Of a DNA stretch of 27,443 nt, positions 14,324 through 21,522 are shown piece after piece; positions within the stretch are counted from its first letter, which is position 1, and each line of letters starts with the position of its first letter. Source of the DNA: Flavobacteriales bacterium UBA1112 (GTDB lineage Bacteria > Bacteroidota > Bacteroidia > Flavobacteriales_D > Sanyastnellaceae). The stretch lies in the NCBI GenBank assembly GCA_002313415.1, contig DCBH01000038.1:22062-49504 (forward strand), read 5' to 3'. The translations under genes and the position numbers were made by a program. A model generated the notes under the pieces. It saw only the letters and a program-made list of their open reading frames with translations, was not told where the DNA came from and made no database searches.

Positions 14324-16546
14324 ATGAAAAAGTTTCTCACTCTTGCCTTGGGGCTGTTGGCGTTTTGCCAATTGGACGCCCAAGTGCGCTATATCAATGA
14401 GATTTTCACTGATGTTGATGTCACAAGCAATGTTCAGTATGGAACGAATGTGACCATTCTTCCTTTGCTCCAAGGGGGTGCTCCTGCAGCCCAACCTTTG
14501 GTATGCGACATTTATGAACCTGCAGGCGACACCGAAGTGGATCGTCCCCTCATCATCTACATCCACACAGGGAATTTCCTGCCTCAATACCTAAATAACA
14601 GCGCTGTTGGAACCAAAACAGACTCTGTCGCAGTTGAATTGTGTTCGCGATATGCCAAAATGGGCTATGTCGTGGCATCCATTGACTATCGCGCGGGTTG
14701 GAATCCTTTCGCTGCAACGCAGGCCGAGCGTACCAGCCAACTGATCAATGCGGCGTATCGAGGAGTGCAGGATGCGAGGACAGCCGTTCGTTATTTCCGG
14801 ATGACGGAAGACACCATGGGCGATCCCTATGGCATCGACCCGGCATTGATTGGATACCTTGGTGAAGGAACAGGGGGGTACGTGAGCTACGCAGCGTCGA
14901 CAATCAGTGACTACAACGACATCATTCTTGACGACGCTGGTTTGCCCATTGCGAAGTTTTGGAATGGAACGCCCGGCGAAGCCAACTACATCCCCATGGT
15001 CATCGAAGCTGTGAATGGCGATCCTGAAGCCATCACTGATGGATATGCCCCCGCGGGTGTTTTTGGACCTGACCCTGTCCAGTTGTGCATCGCCAACCAC
15101 GTAGGCTACAGCAGCGATGTGGAATTCCAAATCAATTTGGGTGGAGCCTTGGGTGACCTCAACTGGCTCGATCCAGGAGATCCTGCCATGATCAGCTTTC
15201 AATGCCCAGCAGACCAGTTTGCACCTTACACCACAGCTGTCGTTGTCGTTCCTACGACAAACGAGAATGTGGTCGAGGCGAGCGGAGCATTTGACATTCA
15301 TTCCGAAATCAATGCGCAAGCCGCCCCAAACAACAACGTAGCATTTCAGAGTCTGGGTCTGACAGATGCATTCTCTGTACAGGCAGCGGCCAATGGAAAC
15401 ATGGGCATGGATGGACTCTACCCTGTCTTGAATGACTACGTAAGTGGAAGCCCTACTCAGCCCTTCGACGGCGCTCCATGGCAGTGGTGGGATGTAGCGA
15501 CCACAGAGATGGTGGACGCTGCCAACGGGACGACAATTGCAGCAACACAGCTCACGCTGAATCCCAACATGGGGCCTCTTGAGGGTCGTGCGTACTGCGA
15601 CACCATTGTGGGCTATTCTGCCCCACGTCTTGCTGGATTGCTCGGCTTGGCTTCAGCTGGACCGGGTTGCACGGACTCCGAGGCCTGCAATTACAATACG
15701 CTTGCAACGTCTGATGACGGATCATGCACGTATGCCGAGGCCGGCTTCGATTGTGATGGAATTGCCATAGCCCCAGGATGCACGGATCCCATGGCCTGCA
15801 ACTACGACAACCTGGCACAGTCTGATGACGGATCATGTGACTACCTTGAAAGCACAACTGTGGCAACAGGTCCTGACAATTTGTGGCTTGTGGGTGTAAC
15901 TGTAACAGGCACGGAGAACGAAGCTTTCGCAGCAGGGTGTGAAGACGATGGTGGTATCAACCCCAACGTGAGCATCAACGGTGTGATTGTGGGAGACGGA
16001 AGTGCGCCACTGACGCTTGCAGGCATTTCTGACCCGACTGGATTGTTAGGTGAATTGGCTGCATTGGCGTCGACTGTTTCCTTCGGCATCTGCGATGACA
16101 ACATCACGATTTCTGCTCTAGGCAACATCATTCCACTGGTCAGCAACGGTCAGTTCTGGCAATCACCCATTCCTGCGATTGGTGACTCCTACCTCTGGGC
16201 GGCTCCAGCCTCGAACTTCACCGTTGGCTGTGCAGATCCGAATGCTGGTAACTTCTCGAGCCCATGTGACTTGAGTTTGGCATGTGTCTACAGTGGTTGC
16301 ACCGACCCAGCATTCATTGAATTCAATCCTTACTCAACCATTGACGATGGTTCTTGCGGCAACTTGGTGGTGGAAGGTTGTTTGTATGAAAATGCGACCA
16401 ACTATGACCCAATTGCCAATACAGACAATGGATCTTGCGAATTTGATGACAACAACGATTGCCCTGGAGACCTCGACGGTGACGGTTCGGTCGCCACGAC
16501 AGATCTGTTGGGCTTTTTGTCTGTCTTCGGAACGACTTGCAACTGA
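14324..16546 (+). CDS. Secreted esterase-fold protein with GCTDP repeats and dockerin-like C-terminus
   Basis: A 740-aa secreted protein (signal peptide MKKFLTLALGLLAFCQLDAQ). Residues about 58-430 have a carboxylesterase-like alpha/beta-hydrolase layout: DRPLIIYIHTGNF, YAKMGYVVASIDYRAGW and a helix YRGVQDARTAVRYFR before the elbow. At the elbow the expected G-x-S-x-G reads GEGTGG (180-185), so the nucleophile Ser position (182) is Gly and hydrolase activity is doubtful. From residue 448 come Cys-containing repeats of the GCTDP.ACNY....DDGSC type, interrupted by a beta-rich insert (about 510-635). The end (CPGDLDGDGSVATTDLLGFL, about 713-732) has a calcium-loop, dockerin-like pattern. This architecture is common in marine Flavobacteriales surface proteins. 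The gene ends just before a strong terminator. Confidence 0.85.
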   Translation: MKKFLTLALGLLAFCQLDAQVRYINEIFTDVDVTSNVQYGTNVTILPLLQGGAPAAQPLVCDIYEPAGDTEVDRPLIIYIHTGNFLPQYLNNSAVGTKTDSVAVELCSRYAKMGYVVASIDYRAGWNPFAATQAERTSQLINAAYRGVQDARTAVRYFRMTEDTMGDPYGIDPALIGYLGEGTGGYVSYAASTISDYNDIILDDAGLPIAKFWNGTPGEANYIPMVIEAVNGDPEAITDGYAPAGVFGPDPVQLCIANHVGYSSDVEFQINLGGALGDLNWLDPGDPAMISFQCPADQFAPYTTAVVVVPTTNENVVEASGAFDIHSEINAQAAPNNNVAFQSLGLTDAFSVQAAANGNMGMDGLYPVLNDYVSGSPTQPFDGAPWQWWDVATTEMVDAANGTTIAATQLTLNPNMGPLEGRAYCDTIVGYSAPRLAGLLGLASAGPGCTDSEACNYNTLATSDDGSCTYAEAGFDCDGIAIAPGCTDPMACNYDNLAQSDDGSCDYLESTTVATGPDNLWLVGVTVTGTENEAFAAGCEDDGGINPNVSINGVIVGDGSAPLTLAGISDPTGLLGELAALASTVSFGICDDNITISALGNIIPLVSNGQFWQSPIPAIGDSYLWAAPASNFTVGCADPNAGNFSSPCDLSLACVYSGCTDPAFIEFNPYSTIDDGSCGNLVVEGCLYENATNYDPIANTDNGSCEFDDNNDCPGDLDGDGSVATTDLLGFLSVFGTTCN
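15665..16438 (+). repeat. Coding repeats: GCTDPxACNYxxxAxxDDGSC modules
   Basis: Four clear ~21-residue modules lie at protein residues 448-468, 485-505, 658-678 and 685-705, with a degenerate one (GCADPNAGNF...C) near 636-654. The first two share the DNA word TCTGATGACGGATCATG, indicating recent tandem duplication. Each has paired cysteines and an acidic DDGSC/DNGSC end, suggesting small disulfide and/or cation-stabilised units in a cell-surface stalk. Confidence 0.85.
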
Positions 16547-16570
16547 TTGCAATCAACTTTCACGATAAAG

Positions 16571-16600
16571 AAAGAGCCTCCTTCGGGGGGCTCTTTTTTA
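16571..16600 (+). terminator. Rho-independent terminator with UUCG tetraloop
   Basis: AAAGAGCCTCC-TTCG-GGGGGCTCTTT forms a stem of about 11 bp (one G-U pair) capped by a C(UUCG)G tetraloop and followed by a T-rich tract. It begins 25 bp after the stop of the esterase-like gene. The A-rich 5' flank means it could also work on the other strand, but no minus-strand gene ends here. The rest of the 176-bp gap holds only the promoter element of the next gene. Confidence 0.92.
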
Positions 16601-16685
16601 TTTTGAGGATGGCACGAGGTTTGCAGAGGTGTGAGTGAATGAGATCGTCGTGCCTGTGGTTGCTCGATTGGATTTCATTCTTTGC

Positions 16686-16693
16686 TATCTTCA
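16686..16693 (+). promoter_or_regulatory. Candidate -7 element (TATCTTCA) for DUF1573 gene
   Basis: TATCTTCA lies 29 nt upstream of the ATG at 16723 and just after the terminator region, so a promoter is needed here. It matches TAnnTTTG at 6 of 8 positions, deviating at the last two. An upstream TTG is present but not at ideal spacing. Confidence 0.4.
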
Positions 16694-16722
16694 ACCCTCA
16701 AACAACAGAACATTTAATCGTT

Positions 16723-17181
16723 ATGAAGCAGTTTTTTGCAGCTTGTGCCTTGACGTTGGGCATCGTTACTCTGGGGCTCGCCCAGGAAGTGGTTACTGGT
16801 CCGGCCATTGCTTTGGACAAAGACGTCCATGATTACGGCACCATTCAGCAAGGCGCCAATGGCACTTGTGAATTCACAGTGACCAACAATGGGACGGAGC
16901 CCCTCATCATTTCTCGTTGCAAGGGCTCGTGCGGATGCACAGTGCCTCAGTGTGAAAAAGCCCCGATTGCGCCAGGAAACACCTCTGCAATCACAGTGAA
17001 GTACGACACGAAGCGCATCGGCCCAATCAACAAATCAGTGACCATTACCTCAAATGCGTCCAATGAGCCAACCAAGGTGATTCGCATCAAAGGCAAAGTG
17101 CAAGCGTCTGACCTGGGCAACAGTGGAGGCGTTCCAGTGAAACAGCCCGCCGCAGGTGCGCCAACCACAGGCAAACAATAA
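16723..17181 (+). CDS. Secreted DUF1573-domain protein
   Basis: A 152-aa exported protein with signal peptide MKQFFAACALTLGIVTLGLA. The mature part is one DUF1573 immunoglobulin-like beta-sandwich: HDYGTIQQG, then FTVTNNGTEPLIIS, the hallmark SCGCTVPQ with three clustered cysteines (one earlier in RCKGS), APIAPGNTSAI and SVTITSNASNEPTKVIRIKG. A Pro/Ala/Gly-rich tail of about 20 residues follows. DUF1573 proteins are abundant in Bacteroidota; most have no assigned function and are probably periplasmic or surface exposed. The start is set by the signal peptide; the frame is open slightly further upstream. The gene sits between its own promoter-like element and a terminator-like hairpin, so it is probably monocistronic. 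Confidence 0.9.
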   Translation: MKQFFAACALTLGIVTLGLAQEVVTGPAIALDKDVHDYGTIQQGANGTCEFTVTNNGTEPLIISRCKGSCGCTVPQCEKAPIAPGNTSAITVKYDTKRIGPINKSVTITSNASNEPTKVIRIKGKVQASDLGNSGGVPVKQPAAGAPTTGKQ

Positions 17182-17201
17182 CAAAAGGTTTTCATGATAT
17201 G

Positions 17202-17236
17202 AAGCAAAGCCATCCCTTGGGGTGGCTTTGTTGCTT
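17202..17236 (+). terminator. Terminator-like hairpin between DUF1573 gene and valS
   Basis: AAAGCCATCC / GGGTGGCTTT forms a stem of about 9-10 bp with a short loop, and an outer AAGC/GCTT pair extends it across a 3-nt bulge. It begins 20 bp after the DUF1573 stop. There is no long U-tract (the 3' side reads TTTGTTGCTTG), so termination efficiency is uncertain. Confidence 0.55.
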
Positions 17237-17245
17237 GAATGCGGG

Positions 17246-17253
17246 TATTTTTG
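17246..17253 (+). promoter_or_regulatory. Candidate -7 element (TATTTTTG) for valS
   Basis: Exact match to the Bacteroidota -7 consensus TAnnTTTG, 30 nt upstream of the valS ATG and directly after the hairpin. A TTTG occurs 15 bp upstream, shorter than the usual -33/-7 spacing. This may be the promoter for valS and possibly the nine genes behind it. Confidence 0.5.
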
Positions 17254-17283
17254 TGCTCCAACTCCAACACGGAAGATGTCATC

Positions 17284-19914
17284 ATGAACATTCCAGCCCA
17301 ATACGACCCCTCTTTGACCGAAGACAAGTGGTACGCTCATTGGCTTGAGGCTGGTCACTTTCACTCCACCCCGGATGATCGTGATCCGTACACCGTCGTC
17401 ATTCCACCTCCCAACGTCACAGGTGTCTTGCACATGGGACACATGCTCAACAACACCATTCAGGATGTCCTCGTGCGGCGTGCGCGCATGCAAGGAAAAA
17501 ATGCATGCTGGGTGCCGGGAACGGACCACGCCTCCATCGCTACAGAGGCGAAGGTGGTGCGACGTTTGCGCGACAAGGGAATCAAGAAATCTGACCTTTC
17601 GAGGGACGATTTTTTGGGCCACGCTTGGGAATGGACTCACGAGCACGGGGGAATCATCCTCGAGCAATTGAAAAAACTTGGTGCGAGTTGCGACTGGGAC
17701 CGGACTCGATTTACCATGGACGAAGGGTACTACAGAGGGGTCATTGACACCTTTGTGGAGTTCCACGAGAAAGGACTGATCTATCGCGGGTTGCGCATGG
17801 TCAATTGGGACCCTGTGGCGTTGACCGCATTGAGCGATGAAGAGGTGATTCACACCGAAGAGCACGGCAAACTCTATTACGTGCGCTACGCGATCGCCGG
17901 AGAGAACGACCGCTGGATCACAGTGGCCACCACGCGTCCTGAAACAATCATGGGAGATACGGCCATCTGCGTACACCCCGAAGACGAGCGCTACAAAGAT
18001 CTCGTGGGCAAGAAGGCGATTGTGCCTGTTGTGAATCGTGAGGTGCCCATCATCGCCGACGACTACATCGACCTGGAGTTTGGGACGGGCTGTCTCAAGG
18101 TGACGCCGGCTCACGACACCAACGACTACGACCTCGGCCAAAAGCACGGACTTCAGACCATCGACACCATCAACGCTGATGGAACCATGTCTGCCGAGGC
18201 TGGCGCCTACGAAGGCATGGACCGATTCGAGTGTCGGAAGAAGTTTCCGGAAGAGTTGGACCGCCTGGGCAACCTCGTGAAAGAAGAGGACTACACCAAC
18301 AAGGTGGGACGCAGCGAGCGCACCAATGCCGTGATTGAGCCGAGGTTGTCGTTGCAGTGGTTTTTGGCGATGGAAGAGTTGTCAAAGCCCGCCCTCGAGG
18401 CGGTGATGAACGACACCGTGCAGTTTCACCCGCCCAAGTTCAAGAACAGCTATCGCCATTGGATGGAAAACGTCAAGGACTGGTGCATCAGTCGCCAGCT
18501 GTGGTGGGGGCACCAAATCCCTGCGTGGTTCTATGGCGAAGGTGACGAGGATTACGTGGTGGCGCGGACAGAGGAAGAAGCTTTGGCGCAGGTGTGTGTG
18601 AAAACTGGGAATGCCGATTTGACCATGGCGGACTTGCGCCGCGATGAAGACGTGATGGACACGTGGTTCAGTTCTTGGATTTGGCCGATTCAGGTGTTTG
18701 ATGGACTTCACAAAGAGGACGAGGTGGCGTATTACTATCCCACCAATGACCTGGTGACGGCGCCTGAAATCATGTTTTTCTGGGTGGCTCGTATGATTGT
18801 CAGCGGCTTCCACTACCGTGGCGAAGCACCATTCAAAAACGTCTATTACACCGGCATTGTAAGGGACAAGAAGGGCCGTAAAATGTCTAAGAGCCTGGGC
18901 AACAGCCCAGATCCCATCGAACTGATGAAGCAATATGGTGCCGATGGTGTTCGCGTGGGCATGCTGCTGACATCGCCTGCGGGCAACGACTTGCCATTTG
19001 ACGACAAGCTTTGTGAGCAAGGCCGAAATTTTGCCAACAAGATTTGGAATGCATTCCGCCTTGTGCAAGGCTGGGAAGTGGACGAGGCCAAGACCCAGCC
19101 AGAGGCGGCCGCAACTGCCGTGTCTTGGATTGAAGCGCGAAGCCAGCAAGTCATGGAGGAATTGGATTCTGCCTTTGCCAATTTTCGTCTGAGTGAGGCG
19201 TTGATGACAACGTACAGATTGGTTTGGGAGGACTATTGCAGTTGGTACTTGGAATCCATCAAGCCTCCTTTTGGTGAGCCCATTGACGGTGTCACGCAGC
19301 GTTCAACACTCGATGTTTTTGAGCGTATGCTTAAGCTTTTGCATCCCTTCATGCCCTTCCTCACCGAGGAAGTGTGGCACTGGACGGGAGAGCGCAACGG
19401 ACATGCTGACGATTTGTGTGTGGCATCGTGGCCGGAGCGTGCAGAGTATGACAAGGACATTTTGGCCGACATCGAGATGGCCAAAGAAGTGGTCACTGCC
19501 ATTCGAAACATTCGCAATGACAACGGCATCCCCTTGAAGGAAAAGTTGGAATTGAAGGTTCAACCAGGAGCAGATTATCCAATGCATTTAGAACCATGGA
19601 TTGCCCATCTCGCCAATTTGGCTGGCATTGACCATGTGACGGAGAAAGTGAAGGGTGCGTTTGGATTTGTGCAGGGGACCCATAGGTTCTCCGTGCCTTT
19701 TGGCGAAGGCTTCGACATCGATGCTGAGCGCGCCAAAGTCCAAAAAGACCTCGACTACCAACAAGGCTTCTTGAGCAGCGTTCGAGGTAAACTCTCCAAT
19801 GAAAAGTTTGTGAATGGAGCGCCAGAACAAGTTGTGGCCAATGAGCGCAAGAAAGAGGCGGATGCGTTGGCCAAAATCCAAGTCCTGAAAGAGAAGCTCG
19901 AGGACCTGGTATGA
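17284..19914 (+). CDS. valS: Valine--tRNA ligase
   Basis: An 876-aa class I aminoacyl-tRNA synthetase charging tRNA-Val. Seen: PPPNVTGVLHMGH with the HIGH-type motif HMGH (50-53), WVPGTDHASIATE, the CP1 editing domain (about 190-340, including TTRPETIMGDTA), KMSKSLGNSPDP with KMSKS at 533-537, the anticodon-binding helical domain and a C-terminal coiled coil (about 810-876) rich in K and E. Length and order are standard. The frame is open 15 codons upstream, but MNIPAQYDP at 17284 is the usual start. Its stop lies 47 bp before the DUF6435-type gene and no terminator is evident, so the photolyase cluster may be transcribed with valS. Confidence 0.97.
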   Translation: MNIPAQYDPSLTEDKWYAHWLEAGHFHSTPDDRDPYTVVIPPPNVTGVLHMGHMLNNTIQDVLVRRARMQGKNACWVPGTDHASIATEAKVVRRLRDKGIKKSDLSRDDFLGHAWEWTHEHGGIILEQLKKLGASCDWDRTRFTMDEGYYRGVIDTFVEFHEKGLIYRGLRMVNWDPVALTALSDEEVIHTEEHGKLYYVRYAIAGENDRWITVATTRPETIMGDTAICVHPEDERYKDLVGKKAIVPVVNREVPIIADDYIDLEFGTGCLKVTPAHDTNDYDLGQKHGLQTIDTINADGTMSAEAGAYEGMDRFECRKKFPEELDRLGNLVKEEDYTNKVGRSERTNAVIEPRLSLQWFLAMEELSKPALEAVMNDTVQFHPPKFKNSYRHWMENVKDWCISRQLWWGHQIPAWFYGEGDEDYVVARTEEEALAQVCVKTGNADLTMADLRRDEDVMDTWFSSWIWPIQVFDGLHKEDEVAYYYPTNDLVTAPEIMFFWVARMIVSGFHYRGEAPFKNVYYTGIVRDKKGRKMSKSLGNSPDPIELMKQYGADGVRVGMLLTSPAGNDLPFDDKLCEQGRNFANKIWNAFRLVQGWEVDEAKTQPEAAATAVSWIEARSQQVMEELDSAFANFRLSEALMTTYRLVWEDYCSWYLESIKPPFGEPIDGVTQRSTLDVFERMLKLLHPFMPFLTEEVWHWTGERNGHADDLCVASWPERAEYDKDILADIEMAKEVVTAIRNIRNDNGIPLKEKLELKVQPGADYPMHLEPWIAHLANLAGIDHVTEKVKGAFGFVQGTHRFSVPFGEGFDIDAERAKVQKDLDYQQGFLSSVRGKLSNEKFVNGAPEQVVANERKKEADALAKIQVLKEKLEDLV

Positions 19915-19961
19915 ATCGCGGGCATCGCGAACACGACGACCTGTTCAGGTGTTGTGAGGGC

Positions 19962-20135
19962 ATGTTCGGAATATTTAAAAAAGACCCGGTGGAGAAACTC
20001 CGCAGAGAGCATGCTGACCTTTTGGCCCGTGCTCACAAAATGAGTACAGTAGACCGTGCCAAGTCGGATGCCCTCGTGGCTCAAGCGGCAGAAATAGAGG
20101 AAAAGTTGGTGGCCCTTCAATCTGAGAAATCATGA
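19962..20135 (+). CDS. DUF6435 (Lacal_2735-like) small protein, 57 aa
   Basis: The short protein starts MFGIFKKDPVEKLRREHADL and continues as a charged, probably helical hairpin ending near KLVALQSEKS. The MFG.FKKDP..KL start is the signature of a small Bacteroidota/gammaproteobacterial family annotated as DUF6435 or Lacal_2735-like, of unknown function. A longer in-frame start at 19911 exists, but the family begins at this Met, and a G-rich GTGAGGG precedes it. Its stop overlaps the SDR start (ATGA), making it the first gene of the coupled cluster. Confidence 0.8.
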   Translation: MFGIFKKDPVEKLRREHADLLARAHKMSTVDRAKSDALVAQAAEIEEKLVALQSEKS

Positions 20136-20845
20136 GGACAGTGGCAATTGTTGGAGACAGCAGGGGTATAGGTGCTGCTCTGCGAGAACAGCTTTTGGCG
20201 GAAGGCGTTCGCGTCGTAGGCGTATCGCGAAGTGGCGTCCAGCGCGAGGGCGGAGAACACCCCAACTATCAAAGTTTGGTGTTCGACGCGGTTGAACATC
20301 CTTGCGATTTGTCTGGGTTTGCCGACAAGTTGGATGGGTTGATTTATTGTCCAGGCACCATCAAGTTGAAGCCACTGCGTGGATTGAAGCCGGAGCAATT
20401 TCAAGACGATTTCAAGATCAATGTATTGGGAGCAGTTCAAACGCTCAAAGCGAATCATGCGCTTCTCAAAGCTGGTGCGGTTGATGGAGCCAAGCCTGGA
20501 GTGGTTTTGTTTAGTACGGTCGCCGTGCAGACAGGCATGGCGTTCCACGCGAGCATTGCAGCGTCAAAAGGTGCTGTTGAGGGGTTGGTGCGCACCTTGG
20601 CCGCGGAGTGGGCTCCGGACATTAGGGTCAATGCCGTGGCGCCAAGTTTGACAGACACGAGTTTGGCTGCAAGTTTGCTCGGCAACGACGCCAAAAAAGA
20701 TGCTGCGGCTGAGCGTCATCCTTTGAAAAAGGTGCTTGGTGCCGAAGAAGTGGCTTCGGCTGCGGCATACTTGGTTTCGGAACATGCGGCTGGAATCACA
20801 GGCCAGGTCATGCATGTTGACGCAGGGATGGGCTCCGTACGATGA
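20132..20845 (+). CDS. Short-chain dehydrogenase/reductase-family protein lacking catalytic Tyr
   Basis: A 237-aa Rossmann-fold protein. The cofactor motif GDSRGIG (8-14) and VSRSG, the structural LIYCPG block, the active-site Asn helix (KINVLG, N97), and the C-terminal VNAVAPSLTDT and GITGQVMHVDAGMG are all SDR features. In the catalytic YxxxK motif, Lys is present (K146 in AASKGAVEGL) but the Tyr position (142) is Ile. The protein may bind NAD(P) without classical SDR chemistry, or may use another acid. My impression is that the FHASIAASKGAVEGL form recurs in a Bacteroidota subfamily. ATGA overlaps on both sides tie it to the DUF6435-type gene and to the flavin-reductase-like gene, placing it in the photolyase cluster. 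Confidence 0.9.
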   Translation: MRTVAIVGDSRGIGAALREQLLAEGVRVVGVSRSGVQREGGEHPNYQSLVFDAVEHPCDLSGFADKLDGLIYCPGTIKLKPLRGLKPEQFQDDFKINVLGAVQTLKANHALLKAGAVDGAKPGVVLFSTVAVQTGMAFHASIAASKGAVEGLVRTLAAEWAPDIRVNAVAPSLTDTSLAASLLGNDAKKDAAAERHPLKKVLGAEEVASAAAYLVSEHAAGITGQVMHVDAGMGSVR

Positions 20846-21522
20846 GCCTTGAGGCCGACATGATCCGTTTGACTTTCGAAGAATTGAAGGGTTGGACTCC
20901 ACGTCGGCGCGCAAGGTTGGTGAACAGCCTGAGTGGGTTTAAAAGTGCGACGTTGGTGGGCACTGCGGACGCACTGGGAAATCAAAATTTGAGCGTGGTG
21001 AGTTCGGTGGTTCACTTGGGTTCGAATCCTGCCCAAATGGGGATGGTTTTACGTCCACCGAGTGCCGAGGCACATACGTACAAGAACATGTTGGCGACTG
21101 GGCAATGCACCTTCAACCACATTGGAGTCAATTGGGTGGCTCAAGCTCATCAGTGCAGCGCACGTTACCCCTCAGACGTCTCTGAATTTGATGCAGTGGG
21201 ATTGACTGCATGTGATGTGATGGAGGGTTGGAAAGCACCAGCTGTTCAAGAGGCTCGAGTGCGTTTGGGGCTAACTCTGGCTCAAGACATGGAATTGCCA
21301 AATCGTTGTCGATTTATGATTCTTGATGTCGCCTGGGTGGAGGTTGACCCTCAAGCAGTTGCAGAGGATGGTTACGTGGATTTGGAACGTGCGGGAACAG
21401 CGGCCATCAGCGGCTTAGACGGTTACCACACGACCACGCATTTGGGCCGACTTTCCTATGCGAAAGTGGACAAAGATGTTGAATTGTTGTCCGAGGTGAT
21501 GACCGGTTGGAAAGACGAATGA
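20842..21522 (+). CDS. Flavin reductase-like (FMN-binding split-barrel) protein
   Basis: A 226-aa cytoplasmic protein with the flavin-reductase-domain pattern: SLSGFKSATLVGTADALGNQ, NLSVVSSVVHLGSNPAQMG, a YKNMLATGQCTFNH block, and a C-terminal GLDGYHTTTHLGRLSYAK motif typical of this subfamily. Members bind FMN or FAD and often reduce flavin with NAD(P)H. The start at 20842 overlaps the SDR stop (ATGA); an alternative Met 6 codons later (20860) is possible. Its own stop overlaps the start of photolyase paralogue 1, so reductase and photolyase are probably made together, which would fit a role in supplying or reducing flavin. That role is inference. Confidence 0.85.
   Translation: MSLEADMIRLTFEELKGWTPRRRARLVNSLSGFKSATLVGTADALGNQNLSVVSSVVHLGSNPAQMGMVLRPPSAEAHTYKNMLATGQCTFNHIGVNWVAQAHQCSARYPSDVSEFDAVGLTACDVMEGWKAPAVQEARVRLGLTLAQDMELPNRCRFMILDVAWVEVDPQAVAEDGYVDLERAGTAAISGLDGYHTTTHLGRLSYAKVDKDVELLSEVMTGWKDE

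Noticed and set aside
14591..15319. 242-aa minus-strand ORF
   Set aside because: Antisense to the esterase-like gene; no recognisable domain, promoter or start context.
15665..16438. Repeats considered as a CRISPR array or mobile-element signature
   Set aside because: They are in-frame protein repeats with irregular spacing, not identical DNA repeats with uniform spacers.
17050..18147. 365-aa minus-strand ORF
   Set aside because: It is antisense to valS, whose catalytic motifs occupy the same DNA. The translation shows no family signature.
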